A DNA stretch of 64,000 bases from contig CP154957.1 of the NCBI GenBank assembly GCA_039621445.1, positions 31,700,399 to 31,764,398 on the forward strand. The letters are read 5' to 3'. Below, piece after piece: positions 10,260-21,491 of the stretch; position 1 is the first letter of the stretch; each line of letters begins with the position of its first letter. The translations under genes were made by a program, and so were the position numbers. Below the pieces are notes generated by a model, which saw nothing but the letters and a program-made list of their open reading frames with translations, searched no databases and had not been told where the DNA came from. The stretch comes from Euglena gracilis (taxonomy: Eukaryota > Euglenida > Euglenophyceae > Euglenales).

Positions 10260-10479
10260 TTTCACTATGCAACTACTGTAAATATGAAATGGTGAAATGT
10301 CCAAAAATGTGCATTTGCAACTTCATCTGGTGGTAGAATATTTTTCCTGTGCAATGGCCCCCCAAAAAGGGGTCGAGGTCCTCAAATCAAAAAAACCAAC
10401 ACTTTTCTTGACTCACGAGCAGGTGACAAAACTCACACTGGCTAGGCACCCCTCCTGGTCTCCATAGATTTCCACTCAC

Positions 10480-10997
10480 CGGGTTTTACACCCGCTGCAG
10501 TCTAGCCCTCCTCAAACTGGGCTGTATTGGAAGGCCTGATGAGGGGGAGGGGTCAGCCCCCCCCCCCCAACCACAGCACCGCGCAAGGAAAATTCCTTCG
10601 GCATCAAAGGAAAATCTTGGCCTAAAATATCGGCGTCGGCAAAACACGGGAAGACCTGGTGGGGGGGGGTCGACCCTCCCACCAGGGGTCTGACTTAAAG
10701 GTCTAAGGGGGTTCCCGTCCAGCCCTGTCCCCCAAGGCATGGCCATTGCAAATCCTCAAGCAACAGCCCAGCCAGCTTCACCACCTCCGCCTGGCGGGCC
10801 AGCACTCGCCGCCGGCAGGGCACCGCCGGCCGGCGGGCGATGGACTCCGCCCCGCGGGGGGTGCGGGGGCTGGGCGGGCCCCCAAGGCAGCCAAGGTTGG
10901 GCTTCGGGCCCACCGCGGCCCCCAAGCCCAGCGCGACCTGCATCCCTGCGGAGCACGGCAGGTGGCGGATGGAGAAGTGGGGGCACCCAGGACAGCC
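10480..10997 (-). CDS. Unidentified exon interrupted by a MITE
   Basis: A minus-strand exon from acceptor TTGCTTCAG (10997) to canonical donor GTGAGT (exon end 10480). The frame reads GCPGCPHFSIRHLPCSAGMQ, then RRRVLARQAEVVKLAGLLLE and DLQWPCLGG, at which point the 211-bp element at 10517-10727 begins. Ignoring the element and one target copy, the frame continues GLDCSGCKTR up to the donor. With the element included, the frame stops shortly inside it. The exon is upstream of and on the same strand as the NmrA-like gene, but its end phase (two bases) does not join directly to that gene's first exon. Family unknown. Confidence 0.5.
10517..10727. mobile_element. hAT-like MITE inserted in an exon
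   Basis: The inverted ends are CTGGGCTGTATTGGAAGG (left) and CAGGGCTGGACGGGAA (reverse complement of right). The 8-bp flanks TCCTCAAA and TCCCCCAA match at 6 of 8. G/C-runs lie inside. In the left end CAGGG has become CTGGG, so read on the minus strand the element ends in CCCAG, an AG exactly at its junction with the exon. I find no suitable GT donor at the other end. Confidence 0.6.
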
Positions 10998-11176
10998 CTG
11001 AAGCAAAAAATATATACTGTCCCAGCACAATCAATGCACAATCCACAGGAAAAGGGGCCAAAAAAGGCCATGTTTTGGTAAAAACTGGTCAACTGCGGGG
11101 GGGGAGTGGTTTCTGGCATCCTTGGACCTTTTGCCCTTCCACCCAAAACGTCAAAAAATGTGTTGTTTGACTTTGA

Positions 11177-12310
11177 CAGTTTTTCCAGAGAGAAACTTTA
11201 CCCCCGTACAGGGACATATGTTGGAGAATCGGCACAGTTTTTTGGGATTTTTCAGTCCAGTTTCATTCTGGTTTTCGAGTGTTGGCAGCCCAACAGACCT
11301 GTGGAGGTTTTATCTGGGTTTTTGCCAAATCCTGAGGCAGGGGGGAGACCTCTGATATTCCACTCGAGCCAAAAAGTTTTTGGAAAAGCGCGCAAAGAGG
11401 GATTCCAAGGGTGGGGCTAGACCCAGGCCTGGAATAAACACCCCTGTGGCCACCCATCTAAGGGCTCAGGACACAGTTTTCAGTTTTTCAGTCTTGGGAA
11501 CCAAGGTGGATTAACCCCAGGAGGAAAAGACACCCCTGAGGAAAATTCATTTACGGGCCCATCATCATTTGGTCCAGTTTTTCAGTGAAAAATCTGTTGA
11601 TCTGTGGGTTGCACTTTCTGCAGCATTTTTTCGGCTGTGGAGTTTGCTTGAGGGAGAAAAACTCAGAAGTGGGGGACGCCTCACAATGCAAAACTCCTGA
11701 GGACAATTTTTGCAGTTTGAGACTTGCTTTTACAGTTTTCGTGTGACCCATTTGATGGATCTAGATCAGATTTTTATGTGCCGTTTTGGTTCAGAGTTCA
11801 GTGGCATTTTCAGGTTCGGTTCAGTGAGAAAATTCAGAAATCTGCCTTCTGTGTTGCCAGTGGTGAATTTGTGCGTGTGTGTGTTCCTTTGTCATGCAGG
11901 TTTTGCAAGCAATCAAGCGAGCAATCACCGAAGAGAATCAATGCAAAAGAATTTGAGAATTTCAAGGTTGATTTACAAGTTCAAGTTTGTTGACTGGGAC
12001 AATGATGATTACATTGACATTGAATTACATTGAGATCTAAAGCAGGCAAGTCATCAAGGAATTTGATTGAGTTTATTGAATTCAAAAAGTGCAAGAGTTT
12101 GCAAAGAATCGACTATAATTAACATTTCAAGTCGAGTTGGAGAACAAACTTCAATGACATCAATGGGACCCAAGCAATCACATGATGAATCACATGATTA
12201 CGATTGTCATGATCACAATTGTGGATTGTTGTGGAGTTGCAGAATGGTGAGCACATTATTTTACTGAAGTGCTGGGGAGAGAAGCTTAATGACCTCACAG
12301 AGCCTGCAGT
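11177..12310. repeat. Long direct repeat, part A copy 1
   Basis: Near-identical to 16231-17364, same orientation, 5.05 kb apart. It is AT-rich and T-rich on the plus strand, rich in TTTTCAG motifs, with small indels between copies. Coding is unlikely. It may be part of a long terminal repeat, but I found no TG...CA ends or target duplication. Confidence 0.92.
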
Positions 12311-13969
12311 GGGAAGTGGCCCAATACACGGCCAATGCCCAGGTCCAGGCCCAGGTTGGCTGCTCCCAGCGCTGAATCAGATTTTTTCATGTTTTTGGGC
12401 CTCAGAAGTTTGCTTGTGGTTTGGAGCCATGTTTTTTTCCCCCTCCTCGTGCAGCTGGGGGGGGGGGGCTGTGTTGAGCCCTGTTTTTTGTTGGTGTGGT
12501 GGATCAAAATCAGCTTTGGTTTTACGGTTGGAATTTTTTGACTCAGAATTGGATACCCCTGTGAGACGTTTGGGTGGGGACAGGATTGCATCAAATGGTG
12601 ACCGTGATTGCGTTGGTCGTACCCCAGATATTGCGGGGTTTGATGAAAGATCCATTTTTCCCATTTTTTTTCGTCAAGTGGGGATTTCAGTTTTGCAGAC
12701 AGGAATTTTTAACCCGTGGCCCTCCCCACATTGGTTGACGGTGGGGGGGGGCGGCATTGTGAAGGCCCGTCCTTAGACAGGTGCTGGATTTCAGTTTGAT
12801 TTCAGTCGGTTTGGATATTTGTGGCCCAGGTTTGTGATTTTTTTGTTTGGAGGCTGAAGCCAGATTGACCTCCATGGCCCCATGTGACTGGGGGGGGGGG
12901 CAGTGAAAAATCGCTTTGGCTGAGAAAATTGGATTTGAATTTTCAGCACTTTTGAGTTTGCCGTGTCATTTGACCCCCATTGCCCCGTGTGACTGGGGTG
13001 GGGGGTGAATTTAAATTGGCAAGCCGAATTGGTCAGTTTTACGGATGTGAATTGGTTGAGCCCAGAGCTGGGCTGGATGGCCTGGCCCCCATATAACCGG
13101 TATGCTGCTGGATGTTGCTTCTGTTGGGTTGGTTGCTCTCGGTTGGATTTTGTTTGTTGGATGTGGCAGATTGGAATTCTCGCTGTTGAGGGCTCTTGTA
13201 GGCCTTGGACTTGTGGGTTGGACCTAGATTTTTGGTTTTTTGAGGATTTTTTTGTTGCTGGAGGATTTTTTTTCAAAGAGTTGGAAAACCCTGGGATTTT
13301 GATAATTTTTCTGGTGGGCGGCAAAACGAGTTGGAGTTTTAGAACTCAGTTTTCTGATTCGGTTCGGATTATGGACATTCGTCAAAGGCATTTTTTTCAT
13401 GGAACACAGCTTGGAGGCATCCGAACTCGGGGGGGGGGGGGACCCTGGACCCGAAATGACCACTCCACCGTCCAAAGGCCCTGGTGTGGGCCAATAAAAA
13501 AAAAACCCAGCCACGTGGGCACTAAAGCCCTGTGATATAGTGGCTGAGGGCCAATGTGAAGCCCTGTTCTCTTTGCGTTCAAAAAAAAATCGGCCCAGTC
13601 ATTTTCAATTGGAATGCATGACAAGGAAGTGAGCGTGCATACACACAAAACACACAACCGCACACACACACGAACCCGCACACCCATTTGTACACTATTC
13701 CCACCTTATAACCGCTTGCCCTCTCACCTTTTCACTGTTGCTCACCGTTTGCTTTTTCTTACCCTCACCGTTTCACCTTTTCTGTCCCGAATTGGAAAGG
13801 AATTCCTGGGTTTCTCTTTTTCTTTTCCCCACACAATTCATTTTCTGAGGCACTGTTGGCCAAAGTCCCTGATTTTTTTGGGGGAAATCGAAATTGAATG
13901 AAGTCTCACATAAGCTGCCAAAAAGGATTTTCACCAAGGGGGTAGCGTGGGACTTAGGCCTTGGGGTTG
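12311..13969. other. Segment present only in the first long repeat
   Basis: Absent from the second copy, where parts A and B are joined directly at 17364. Both breakpoints share AGTG, which fits a microhomology deletion of the second copy, or an insertion into the first. It contains three imperfect repeats of a CCCCNTGTGACTGGGG-type motif with G-runs (about 12717, 12873 and 12979). A 177-codon minus-strand frame (12791-13324) is Lys/Pro/Ser-rich and unconvincing. Confidence 0.6.
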
Positions 13970-14905
13970 AGTGCCCAGAGTTCATTTCGTTCAGATTTTT
14001 TTTTCAGATTTTGTGTTCGAAGACCCGTTCCCCATGCTGTCGGAGGAAAGGGGTGGGGGCTGGACCACCGAAGACCTGATTTTTCAGAGTCCCCCAAGGT
14101 GCCCGATATTATGGCTGGGGGGGGGGGCAGACTCGTAACACCGATTTTCAAAAAAAAAACGACAGGACCCGTTTAAAAAAAAAACCACAGGGTTTCGCCC
14201 GGCACAAAAAAAATTACAAAAACAGAATTTTCTCTCCCCGTTTTTGCACGGGGGGGGGGGGGCAGAAAAACGGGTCCGACTAACGTCGCAAGGGAGGGGG
14301 TTTCGGCTGCCGCTGGCGTCGGCAGCCAAAAATTTCCCAGAAAATTCCCAAAAAAACCCCGGTAGGAACCACCAAAGCCAGTCAACCGCCACGCGAGTGG
14401 AATTGGAACCCCAGCAAATTGCAGGAAGAATTTGAGAATTCGATTTGAGAATCACAGAAGCAGAAAAGTCAATTGAGAATTGAAGAATCAAAAGAATCAA
14501 TTCAATTATCCAAAGAAACCAAGGCATTGCTTACCAACATTGTTTCCCCCCAAACATCAGTTCCTGAACCCAGGTGCTCCCAACCCTCCAAGTCAGGTTT
14601 GTCTTGTGCTGCTGATTTGCTCACCTAAGTAGGTGGGTTGGTTTTTGCCTCTTTGGATTTTTCAGCCTGAAAGTTCAAACTTGGAAAATGGGAAAAAACC
14701 AACAATGGAAAGAAAAAAAGATCCTACGCGGGGCAACTGGAGACCCCGGGTCGGGGGGGCACACCTCACCCCCTTTACCGCCTGTTGACATGTTCGAAAA
14801 TGGGGCACAATTTCACAAAGGCCCTGGCCTGAGCCCACCAGGGCCAGAAAAAAGTGGTTGCAGCCCCAGCGAAAGCGAAAGCAGCCCCCCCGGGCGAGCG
14901 GGGTC
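13970..14905. repeat. Long direct repeat, part B copy 1
   Basis: Near-identical to 17365-18317. It contains G-runs, long A-runs, an inverted GCCGCTGGCGTCGGC motif near 14309, and a GCGAAAGCGAAAGC stretch near 14869. Homology to the second copy stops just before the coiled-coil ORF. Confidence 0.9.
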
Positions 14906-15736
14906 CCCCGCCCCACAACATGGTACGCAGAGGTGGCTTCACTGACTCTGTCAGTGAAGAGCTTTTTGATTCTGTTGATGGCAAATCAGAAACCCCCAAC
15001 ATGGCACGCGGAGGTTGCTTCACTGACTCCGTCAGTGAAGAATTTTTGGAATCAGTCGATGACAAATCTCAATTGCAAAGTCTTCCAGTGGAAGTTCTGC
15101 AGGGTTTGTTCAAGGTTGGTGTTCTGTGGGCTTTAATTGTGGGTACTCCTGACGATCCAGTGCAATGCACACTGAAAAGTTTGGAATGCAGAATAAATCA
15201 CATTGAAAAATTTTGGCAGGCTTTTTCACGTGAGCCCAGCCACTCAGAGGGAAAGGACACAGAAACAGATTTTTTGACTCGAAACTCAAAGTGGGTTATT
15301 AACAAGATTCAGTCCCTGAATGTTGAGGGCGAGGCTCTGACGAAACAGCTGAAAGAAGTGACAGATTCATTGGGAAAGGCAGAAAGAAATGGAAATCAGA
15401 AGGTTGACTGAGCAAATTAAAATGTTGGAACTGCAAATCACCGAAAAGTTACAGCCTGGTCCAAGTCCAGACAATTTTGTGTCTGTGAACCTGAATTCTG
15501 GACATGTCACAACTTTGCAGCCGTCATCAGTGTCTTCTGAGAAATCTTCCTCAGATTTTGCCGCACAGCCAAGAAAATTCAGACAGACAAAAAAAATCTG
15601 GAGGCCAGCCAAAAGCAGTTGGAACGACTTTCAGTTTTTGAGACCAAGTTGGTTTCAAGATTGGTGGGGTTGGGACTGGCATTTAAATCAATGGAACAGC
15701 TGGGGGTGGTTTCCACCGTATCAGTGGTGGTGGTGA
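14854..15736 (+). CDS. Coiled-coil ORF with tryptophan-rich tail (two overlapping frames)
   Basis: The first frame (14854-15411, 185 codons) has two 24-residue repeats centred on GGFTDSVSEELFDSVD and GGCFTDSVSEEFLESVD, then a helical region ending EALTKQLKEVTDSLGKAE. A second frame (15389-15736) overlaps its end and continues the helix as EIRRLTEQIKMLELQITEKL. It then has a Ser/Pro linker and an extraordinary aromatic C-terminus, WFQDWWGWDWHLNQWNSWGW and a final WWW. The overlap suggests a programmed or mutational frameshift. Lying between two long direct repeats, it could be a gag-like protein of a non-autonomous element, but no polymerase is present and no known family is evident. Confidence 0.5.
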
Positions 15737-15739
15737 ATT

Positions 15740-16230
15740 TTCTTTCAGCACAGGTCTAACCACTGACTGGCACCGCACAACACTTAACAGTGATCAGTAT
15801 GTTTTTGTGGTTTGCTTGTGGCTTTGTGATTGTTTTGTGATACGTTTTTCATGGTGATCTGGTGTTGGAGGCAGATGCGCAATCAGCCAGAATTTAAATC
15901 TGGATTTTCAGTTCACAGAGTTTGGCTTATGGAAAAACTGCCAAGTCAAACATTTTTGAATCTGGTTTCTGGGGTGCATGTTTTTTCCCCAGTTGCTTTC
16001 CACTTGAATGGAGACGCCCAGCCACGATGCTTGGGAATTTCTCCTAGTGTTCAGGCAGCCAGATCAATCATCTTTCATTTTCAGTTTCAGAGTTTTCAGT
16101 TTTCGGTTCTTGTCCCGAATGTCATTTGGGGTGGGGCACGGTGTGGACATGTGTCACCATCCCAGACGGGGACAAATCAGTCATTTCAGGTGGAATTTTG
16201 GTTTGTATTTTTTCTGGTCCCTTTTGTCAC
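15740..16230. other. Unassigned sequence between ORF and repeat
   Basis: T-rich plus-strand sequence with repeated TTTTCAG/TTCAGTTT motifs, as in the long repeats. No convincing gene. Confidence 0.4.
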
Positions 16231-17364
16231 GGGACAGTTTTTCCAGAGAGAAACTTTACCCCCGTACAGGGACATATGTTGGAGAATCGGCACAGTTTTT
16301 TGGGATTTTTCAGTCCAGTTTCATTCTGGTTTTCGAGTGTGGCAGCCCAACAGACCTGTGGAGGTTTTATCTGGGTTTTTGCCAAATCCTGAGGCAGGGG
16401 GGAGACCTCTGATATTCCACTCGAGCCAAAAAGTTTTTGGGAAAGCGCGCAAAGAGGGGTTCCAAGGGTGGGGCTAGACCCAGGCCTGGAATAAACACCC
16501 CTGTGGCCACCCATCTAAGGGCTCAGGACACAGATTTTCAGTTTTTCAGTCTTGGGAACCAAGGTGGATTAACCCCAGGAGGAAAAGACACCCCTGAGGA
16601 AAATTCATTTACGGGCCCATCATCATTTGGTCCAGTTTTTCAGTGAAAAATCTGTTGATCTGTGGGTTGCACTTTCTGCATTTTTTCGGCTGTGGAGTTT
16701 GCTTGAGGGAGAAAAACTCAGAAGTGGGGGACGCCTCACAATGCAAAACTTGTGAGGACAATTTTTGCAATTTGAGACTTGCTTTTACAGTTTTCGTGTG
16801 ACCCATTTGATGGATCAAGATCAGATTTTTATGTGCCGTTTTGGTTCAGAGTTCAGTGGCATTTTCAGGTTCGGTTCAGTGAGAAAATTCAGAAATCTGC
16901 CTTCTGTGTTGCCAGTGGTGAATTTGTGCGTGTGTGTGTTCCTTTGTCATGCAGGTTTTGCAAGCAATCAAGCGAGCAATCACCGAAGAGAATCAATGCA
17001 AAAGAATTTGAGAATTTCAAGGTTGATTTACAAGTTCAAGTTTGTTGACTGGGACAATGATGATTACATTGACATTGAATTACATTGAGATCTAAAGCAG
17101 GCAAGTCATCAAGGAATTTGATTGAGTTTATTGAATTCAAAAAGTGCAAGAGTTTGCAAACAATCGACTATAATTAACATTTCAAGTCGAGTTGGAGAAC
17201 AGACTTCAATGACATCAATGGGACCCAAGCAATCACATGATGAATCACATGATTACGATTGTCATGATCACAATTGTGGATTGTTGTGGAGTTGCAGAAT
17301 GGTGAGCACATTATTTTACTGAAGTGCTGGGGAGAGAAGCTTAATCACCTCACAGAGCCTACAG
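16231..17364. repeat. Long direct repeat, part A copy 2
   Basis: Second copy of 11177-12310. Homology starts at the shared GACAGTTTTTCC. Small indels relative to copy 1 include a 3-bp loss near 16680. Confidence 0.92.
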
Positions 17365-18317
17365 TGCCCAGAGTTCATTTCGTTCAGATTTTTTTTCAGA
17401 TTTTGTGTTCGAAGACCCGTTCCCCATGCTGTCGGAGGAAAGGGGTGGGGGCTGGACCCCCGAAGACCTGATTTTTCAGAGTCCTCCAAGGTGCCCGATA
17501 TTATGGCTGGGGGGGGGGGGCAGACTCGTAACACCGATTTTAAAAAAAAAAAAAAGCGACAGGACCCGTTTAAAAAAAAAACCACAGGATTTCGCCCGGC
17601 ACAAAAAAAATTACAAAAACAGAATTTTCTCTCCCCGTTTTTGCACGGGGGGGGGGCAGAAAAACGGGTCCGACTAACGTCGCAAGGGAGGGGGTTTCGG
17701 CTGCCGCTGGCGTCGGCAGCCAAAAATTTCTCAGAAAATTCCCAAAAAAACCCCCGGTAGGAACCACCAAAGCCAGTCAACCGCCACGCGAGTGGAATTG
17801 GAACCCCAGCAAATTGCAGGAAGAATTTGAGAATTCGATTTGAGAATCACAGAAGCAGAAAAGTCAATTGAGAATTGAAGAATCAAAAGAATCAATTCAA
17901 TTATCCAAAGAAAACCAAGGCATTGCTTACCAACATTGTTTCCCCCCAAACATCAGCTCCTAAACACAGGTGCTCCCAACCCTCCAAGTCAAAATTGTCT
18001 TGTACTGCTGTTTTTTGCCTCCCTAAGTAGGTTGGGTTGGTTTTTGCCTCTTTCGATTTTTTCAGCCTGAAAGTTCAAACTTGGAAAATGGGAAAAACCA
18101 ACAATGGAAGGAAAAAGATCCTACGCGGGGCAACTGGAGACCCCGGGTCGGGGGGGCACACCTCACCCCCTTTACCGCCTGTTGACATGTTCGAAAATGG
18201 GGCACAATTTCACAAAGGCCCTGGCCTGAGCCCACCAGGGCCAGAAAAAAGTGGTTGCAGCCCCAGCGAAAGCGAAAGCAGCCCCCCCGGGTGCGAGCGG
18301 GGTCCCCGACCCCAACA
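17365..18317. repeat. Long direct repeat, part B copy 2
   Basis: Second copy of 13970-14905, joined directly to part A. It ends at about 18317, exactly where recognisable Ty3/gypsy integrase sequence begins on the opposite strand. One element has therefore inserted into, or recombined with, the other. Confidence 0.9.
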
Positions 18318-18766
18318 AAGGCTACTATGTACCCACTCAGCCGACAGACGACAACAAAAACGTAATCGTAAATTTTGTCATCTGATCCTTTGCAATGTTC
18401 AAGTTTGAGATATTTCATGCAGAGGTACGTAAAAATGTGAGGTGGTACGGGGAAAAAAGTCCATCGTACCAGGGGGGGTTCCTCTGCGCGGTTCGTTTCA
18501 CAGCCTGACAAATTTGGCACCGTTGCGAAATTTGCAAACAGCGCGAATAGAAAAGCTTTTTTACTCAGGTTTGTGCAATATCTGCGACCCACTAGTGAAA
18601 GAAGTTTGGGGGCCCCAGGGTGACCATGGTTGTGATAGCTCAAAACCACATCATCAACCAGGTCTTGGGGTATACAATATTTATAACCAGAATCATTCCG
18701 GAAAATAAGCCGCAATGGTGATAGAGAGTAATTATCTATGAATTCACCATTACGAAGTCTATTCAC
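18318..18766 (-). pseudogene. Ty3/gypsy integrase fragment
   Basis: The minus-strand frame contains LVDDVVLSYHNHGHPGAPKL, the His-His part of the integrase N-terminal zinc domain. The CxxC half is disturbed, apparently by a frameshift. It then reads DYVFVVVCRLSGYIVAF, which carries the first catalytic aspartate region of the DDE core. The frame ends abruptly where the long repeat begins at 18317. The later catalytic residues are absent from the window. Confidence 0.8.
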
Positions 18767-19099
18767 AATGGTACTATATATAGGGTCACGCGAATAATCC
18801 CATTCGTGGAAAAATAGGGGGGTAGGAGTTTCCGTACGCGTAATGCGACGTCCGGCAGTGCGTCCACGCGGCGGCGCCTTCCAAGCAATGGTGAAATGGC
18901 GATGCTGCGATATACCCGGGAAACGGGTAGTGAATCGAGCATGTTGTCCGCAGCGTCGGAACGACGAGCGAACTGTTCAGCCTCATGTCTGCCATGAAAA
19001 GTCGCATCACCCTCATCCGGGTTCCCAGGATAATACCAGGGGGGCTCGGCTGAGAGGATCCGCAACTTTTTGCGTATGACCTGGGGTATAAATACCACC

Positions 19100-19432
19100 A
19101 GGTTAAACTGGCTCAAGAACTCATGCCATCGGCATCTTCTTCTGCCCACTGATGACATGGCCTTGTTTCAGGTCCTCGGTATACCAGTGTTGAAGGCTTC
19201 ATGATCCGTCAACACAGTATCTGGACCAAGCTGGCTATCCAGCTGCGGAATTTCTGGAGAATAGCACAATGGCATATGTCTCCTTTTCGCGAATGCTCCA
19301 TTTAACCTGTCCTTTCCCGTTGTCGCCCTGTAGCTTCCTGCTGAAGAAAGCCACAGGTCGGAGTTCATTCGCCGCATTATGCTGGCTAAGAACCCGCCAA
19401 CAGCGTAATCGCTGCTCGACCCTCCAGGACAT
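19100..19432 (-). pseudogene. Ty3/gypsy RNase H remnant
   Basis: The frame at 19235-19432 contains ELRPVAFFSRKLQGDNGKGQ and EKETYAIVL, matching the PVAFxSRKL and KExLAIV blocks of Ty3/gypsy RNase H. The linker toward integrase, RWHEFLSQFNLVVF, appears in a different frame at about 19080-19158, so at least one frameshift separates them. Non-functional as it stands. Confidence 0.85.
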
Positions 19433-19789
19433 ACGGTTTTATGGATCCGCGATATCGAGAACCACGTTCTCGAGGAGCAAGTCCTGATTATTCAAGGCCT
19501 CCCGCATTGGTCATCAAATGTTTTGCGTTATCGGGTGTCGATTTTTGAGTTGTCGGGTTAGGTACCGCATTTTCACTGAAACCCTTTCAGGAATATCGAG
19601 ATTATGTCATTTAATCCTTTTCCTTAATACCACTTTTCTTTGCGGTTTTTTTGTCACTGGTTCATTGCGTTGAACCCCCCACAAGCATTTTTTTTTAAAT
19701 ACTTTTTTCTTCTGAAGTTGAGATGTATTGGTACCGTTTTGTTTATACCTAATATTGGGCTACCCACAAAAATCCCTTTTAAATGCGTT

Positions 19790-20690
19790 AAGGTCTTAAT
19801 GACCTCAGGAGTCCATTTCTTAATGGCCTCCATCTTACTGGGTGCGGCTTTACGCTGCCCGTTTTGCTCAGGATGTGACCAAAAAACTTAATAATTTTGC
19901 CAAACAGGTGCATTTTGGAAAACTTCACAAAAAGCACATGCTTTTGGAACGCGATAATACCCGCGCACATCGCGATAATGCGGGTCGAGGATAACCTCGC
20001 CCGATTTCGCGATTGGCGGTCGGTTTCCCACCAGTAAATCATCGATGTACACCAGAGCAAACGGTAAATCGCGCAAAAACCCACTGGATCATGTTTGAAA
20101 CATGGCTGGGCCATTCTTAACACCCATGGGGAGTACCGTCCATTGGTACACACCCTTGGATGTCACGAATGCCGTGTACGGTTGCGAATCAGGATGCAAA
20201 TGCATCTGATGGAAAAACCGTCTTCCAGATCAAAGATTGACCACAACCGGTTATCCGATTGTTGGTGATCAAATCCTCGATCAGCGGTAACGGGAAGGGG
20301 TCATCCTTCGTTTGGGAGTTCAGGTCACGGTAATCCAGCACCAGTCTCCACTTCTTCTGACCAGACTGGTCAGCGGGTTTGGGCACCACAAAAGCTTGTG
20401 ATGTCCACTCGCTCTTGGAAGGGATAATCCACTTCCGCTGGATGAGCTTCTCAATCATCTCGTTGAGACCCTGTTCGCGTTCACCCGAACAACGGAAAAA
20501 ATTTCGGTGCATGGGTTTAGCGCCATCCTTGAGCTCGATTTTGCAAACACCGAACGGACCGCGAATCACGGGGTCGATGTCGCAGGCGTAAACTGGATTA
20601 TCCAGTACACCATGGAATTCGCGAGTAATTCGCGAACAATAGTCAGCAGACTTGGGGTGTTGGTCCGCACTCTCAATGACCGCAGAAATC
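19790..20690 (-). pseudogene. Ty3/gypsy reverse transcriptase, frameshifted
   Basis: The minus strand shows KKWRLVLDYRDLNSQTKDD and FPLPLIEDLI (about 20270-20370), then a FDLEDGF block and a downstream TVLPMGVKNGPAMFQ block in different frames. The catalytic YIDD is at 20038-20049, and a FGHILSKTG thumb-like motif lies near 19880. These are ordered conserved blocks of Ty3/gypsy polymerase, but they fall in three frames with several breaks, so the gene is dead. Confidence 0.92.
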
Positions 20691-20699
20691 TGCGTTGAG

Positions 20700-21490
20700 G
20701 GTGTGGCATCCCCATTGGTACCAAGGTATCTTGGCACACGCACATCGGATATTCCGAATGCGTCAAAGAAACAAACACGAAAAATAATTTCTTTAACAGG
20801 TGGTAATAATATACCACAAAAATGATCAAATAGTGGTACATCAGCGGGTAAATCCCACCAATGAAAACACGCATAGGATAGTTGGTGAAACCAATCCGCA
20901 TTCGGATTGACGGGTATGAGGAGTGCTCCTCGTGCTTCATCGCGGAGGATTTTATCACCACCATCCGGGATAAGTTTTGGGGGAGGGTGCATCCATAGCA
21001 CCGTATCACCCCAAAATTTTAGAAATGCGTTGGTATGTCGCGACCAATATCGCGACAAGCGCGCATGCGCTTTAGATGAAAATGCATCAATTTCCAACGA
21101 CAAATCGAAGGAATCAGCCAAAACCGCGATTTTGGGGAACCATTCCTCCAAATACGGTGTTGACCAAAATTAAATGCGTTACATACGGGGGTGTACAGAT
21201 GTATCTGAAAGCGATACATTCCATGGGTGGGACCGGAAAACGGGGGTATTAGTGCAGCTGGGCGACTACTCGACACCGTTCTACTTTCAGGCCTTTGGGC
21301 TTTCGTCTTGTAACCCAGTGGAACGAGGGGGGTACCGCTACTCGCTTGCCCTGCCTCATGGGGAACGGAATTTGGTGTGTCAACGGGCAGGGGGTGTGAA
21401 CTTTCTCGGTACACCCGGTGTGGAAAACGTTGGTTGGTGTGGTTGGTAAAGGGGGAAAAGTTTTCGAAAAACGGTGTGGAAAAATTGGTG
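20700..21490 (-). pseudogene. Protease-RT linker of the gypsy element
   Basis: Minus-strand frames here are open for long stretches (20189-21151 and 21019-21573) but show no catalytic motif I recognise. By position they are the spacer between protease and reverse transcriptase. The upstream RT segment includes MHRNFFRCSGEREQGLNEMI, which leads into the first conserved RT block. Confidence 0.6.
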
Positions 21491-21491
21491 G

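Noticed and set aside
12791-13535. 177-176-codon frames on both strands in the segment between repeat parts
   Set aside because: Composition follows the T/G-rich strand bias (Trp/Cys/Phe on one strand, Lys/Gln/Pro on the other).
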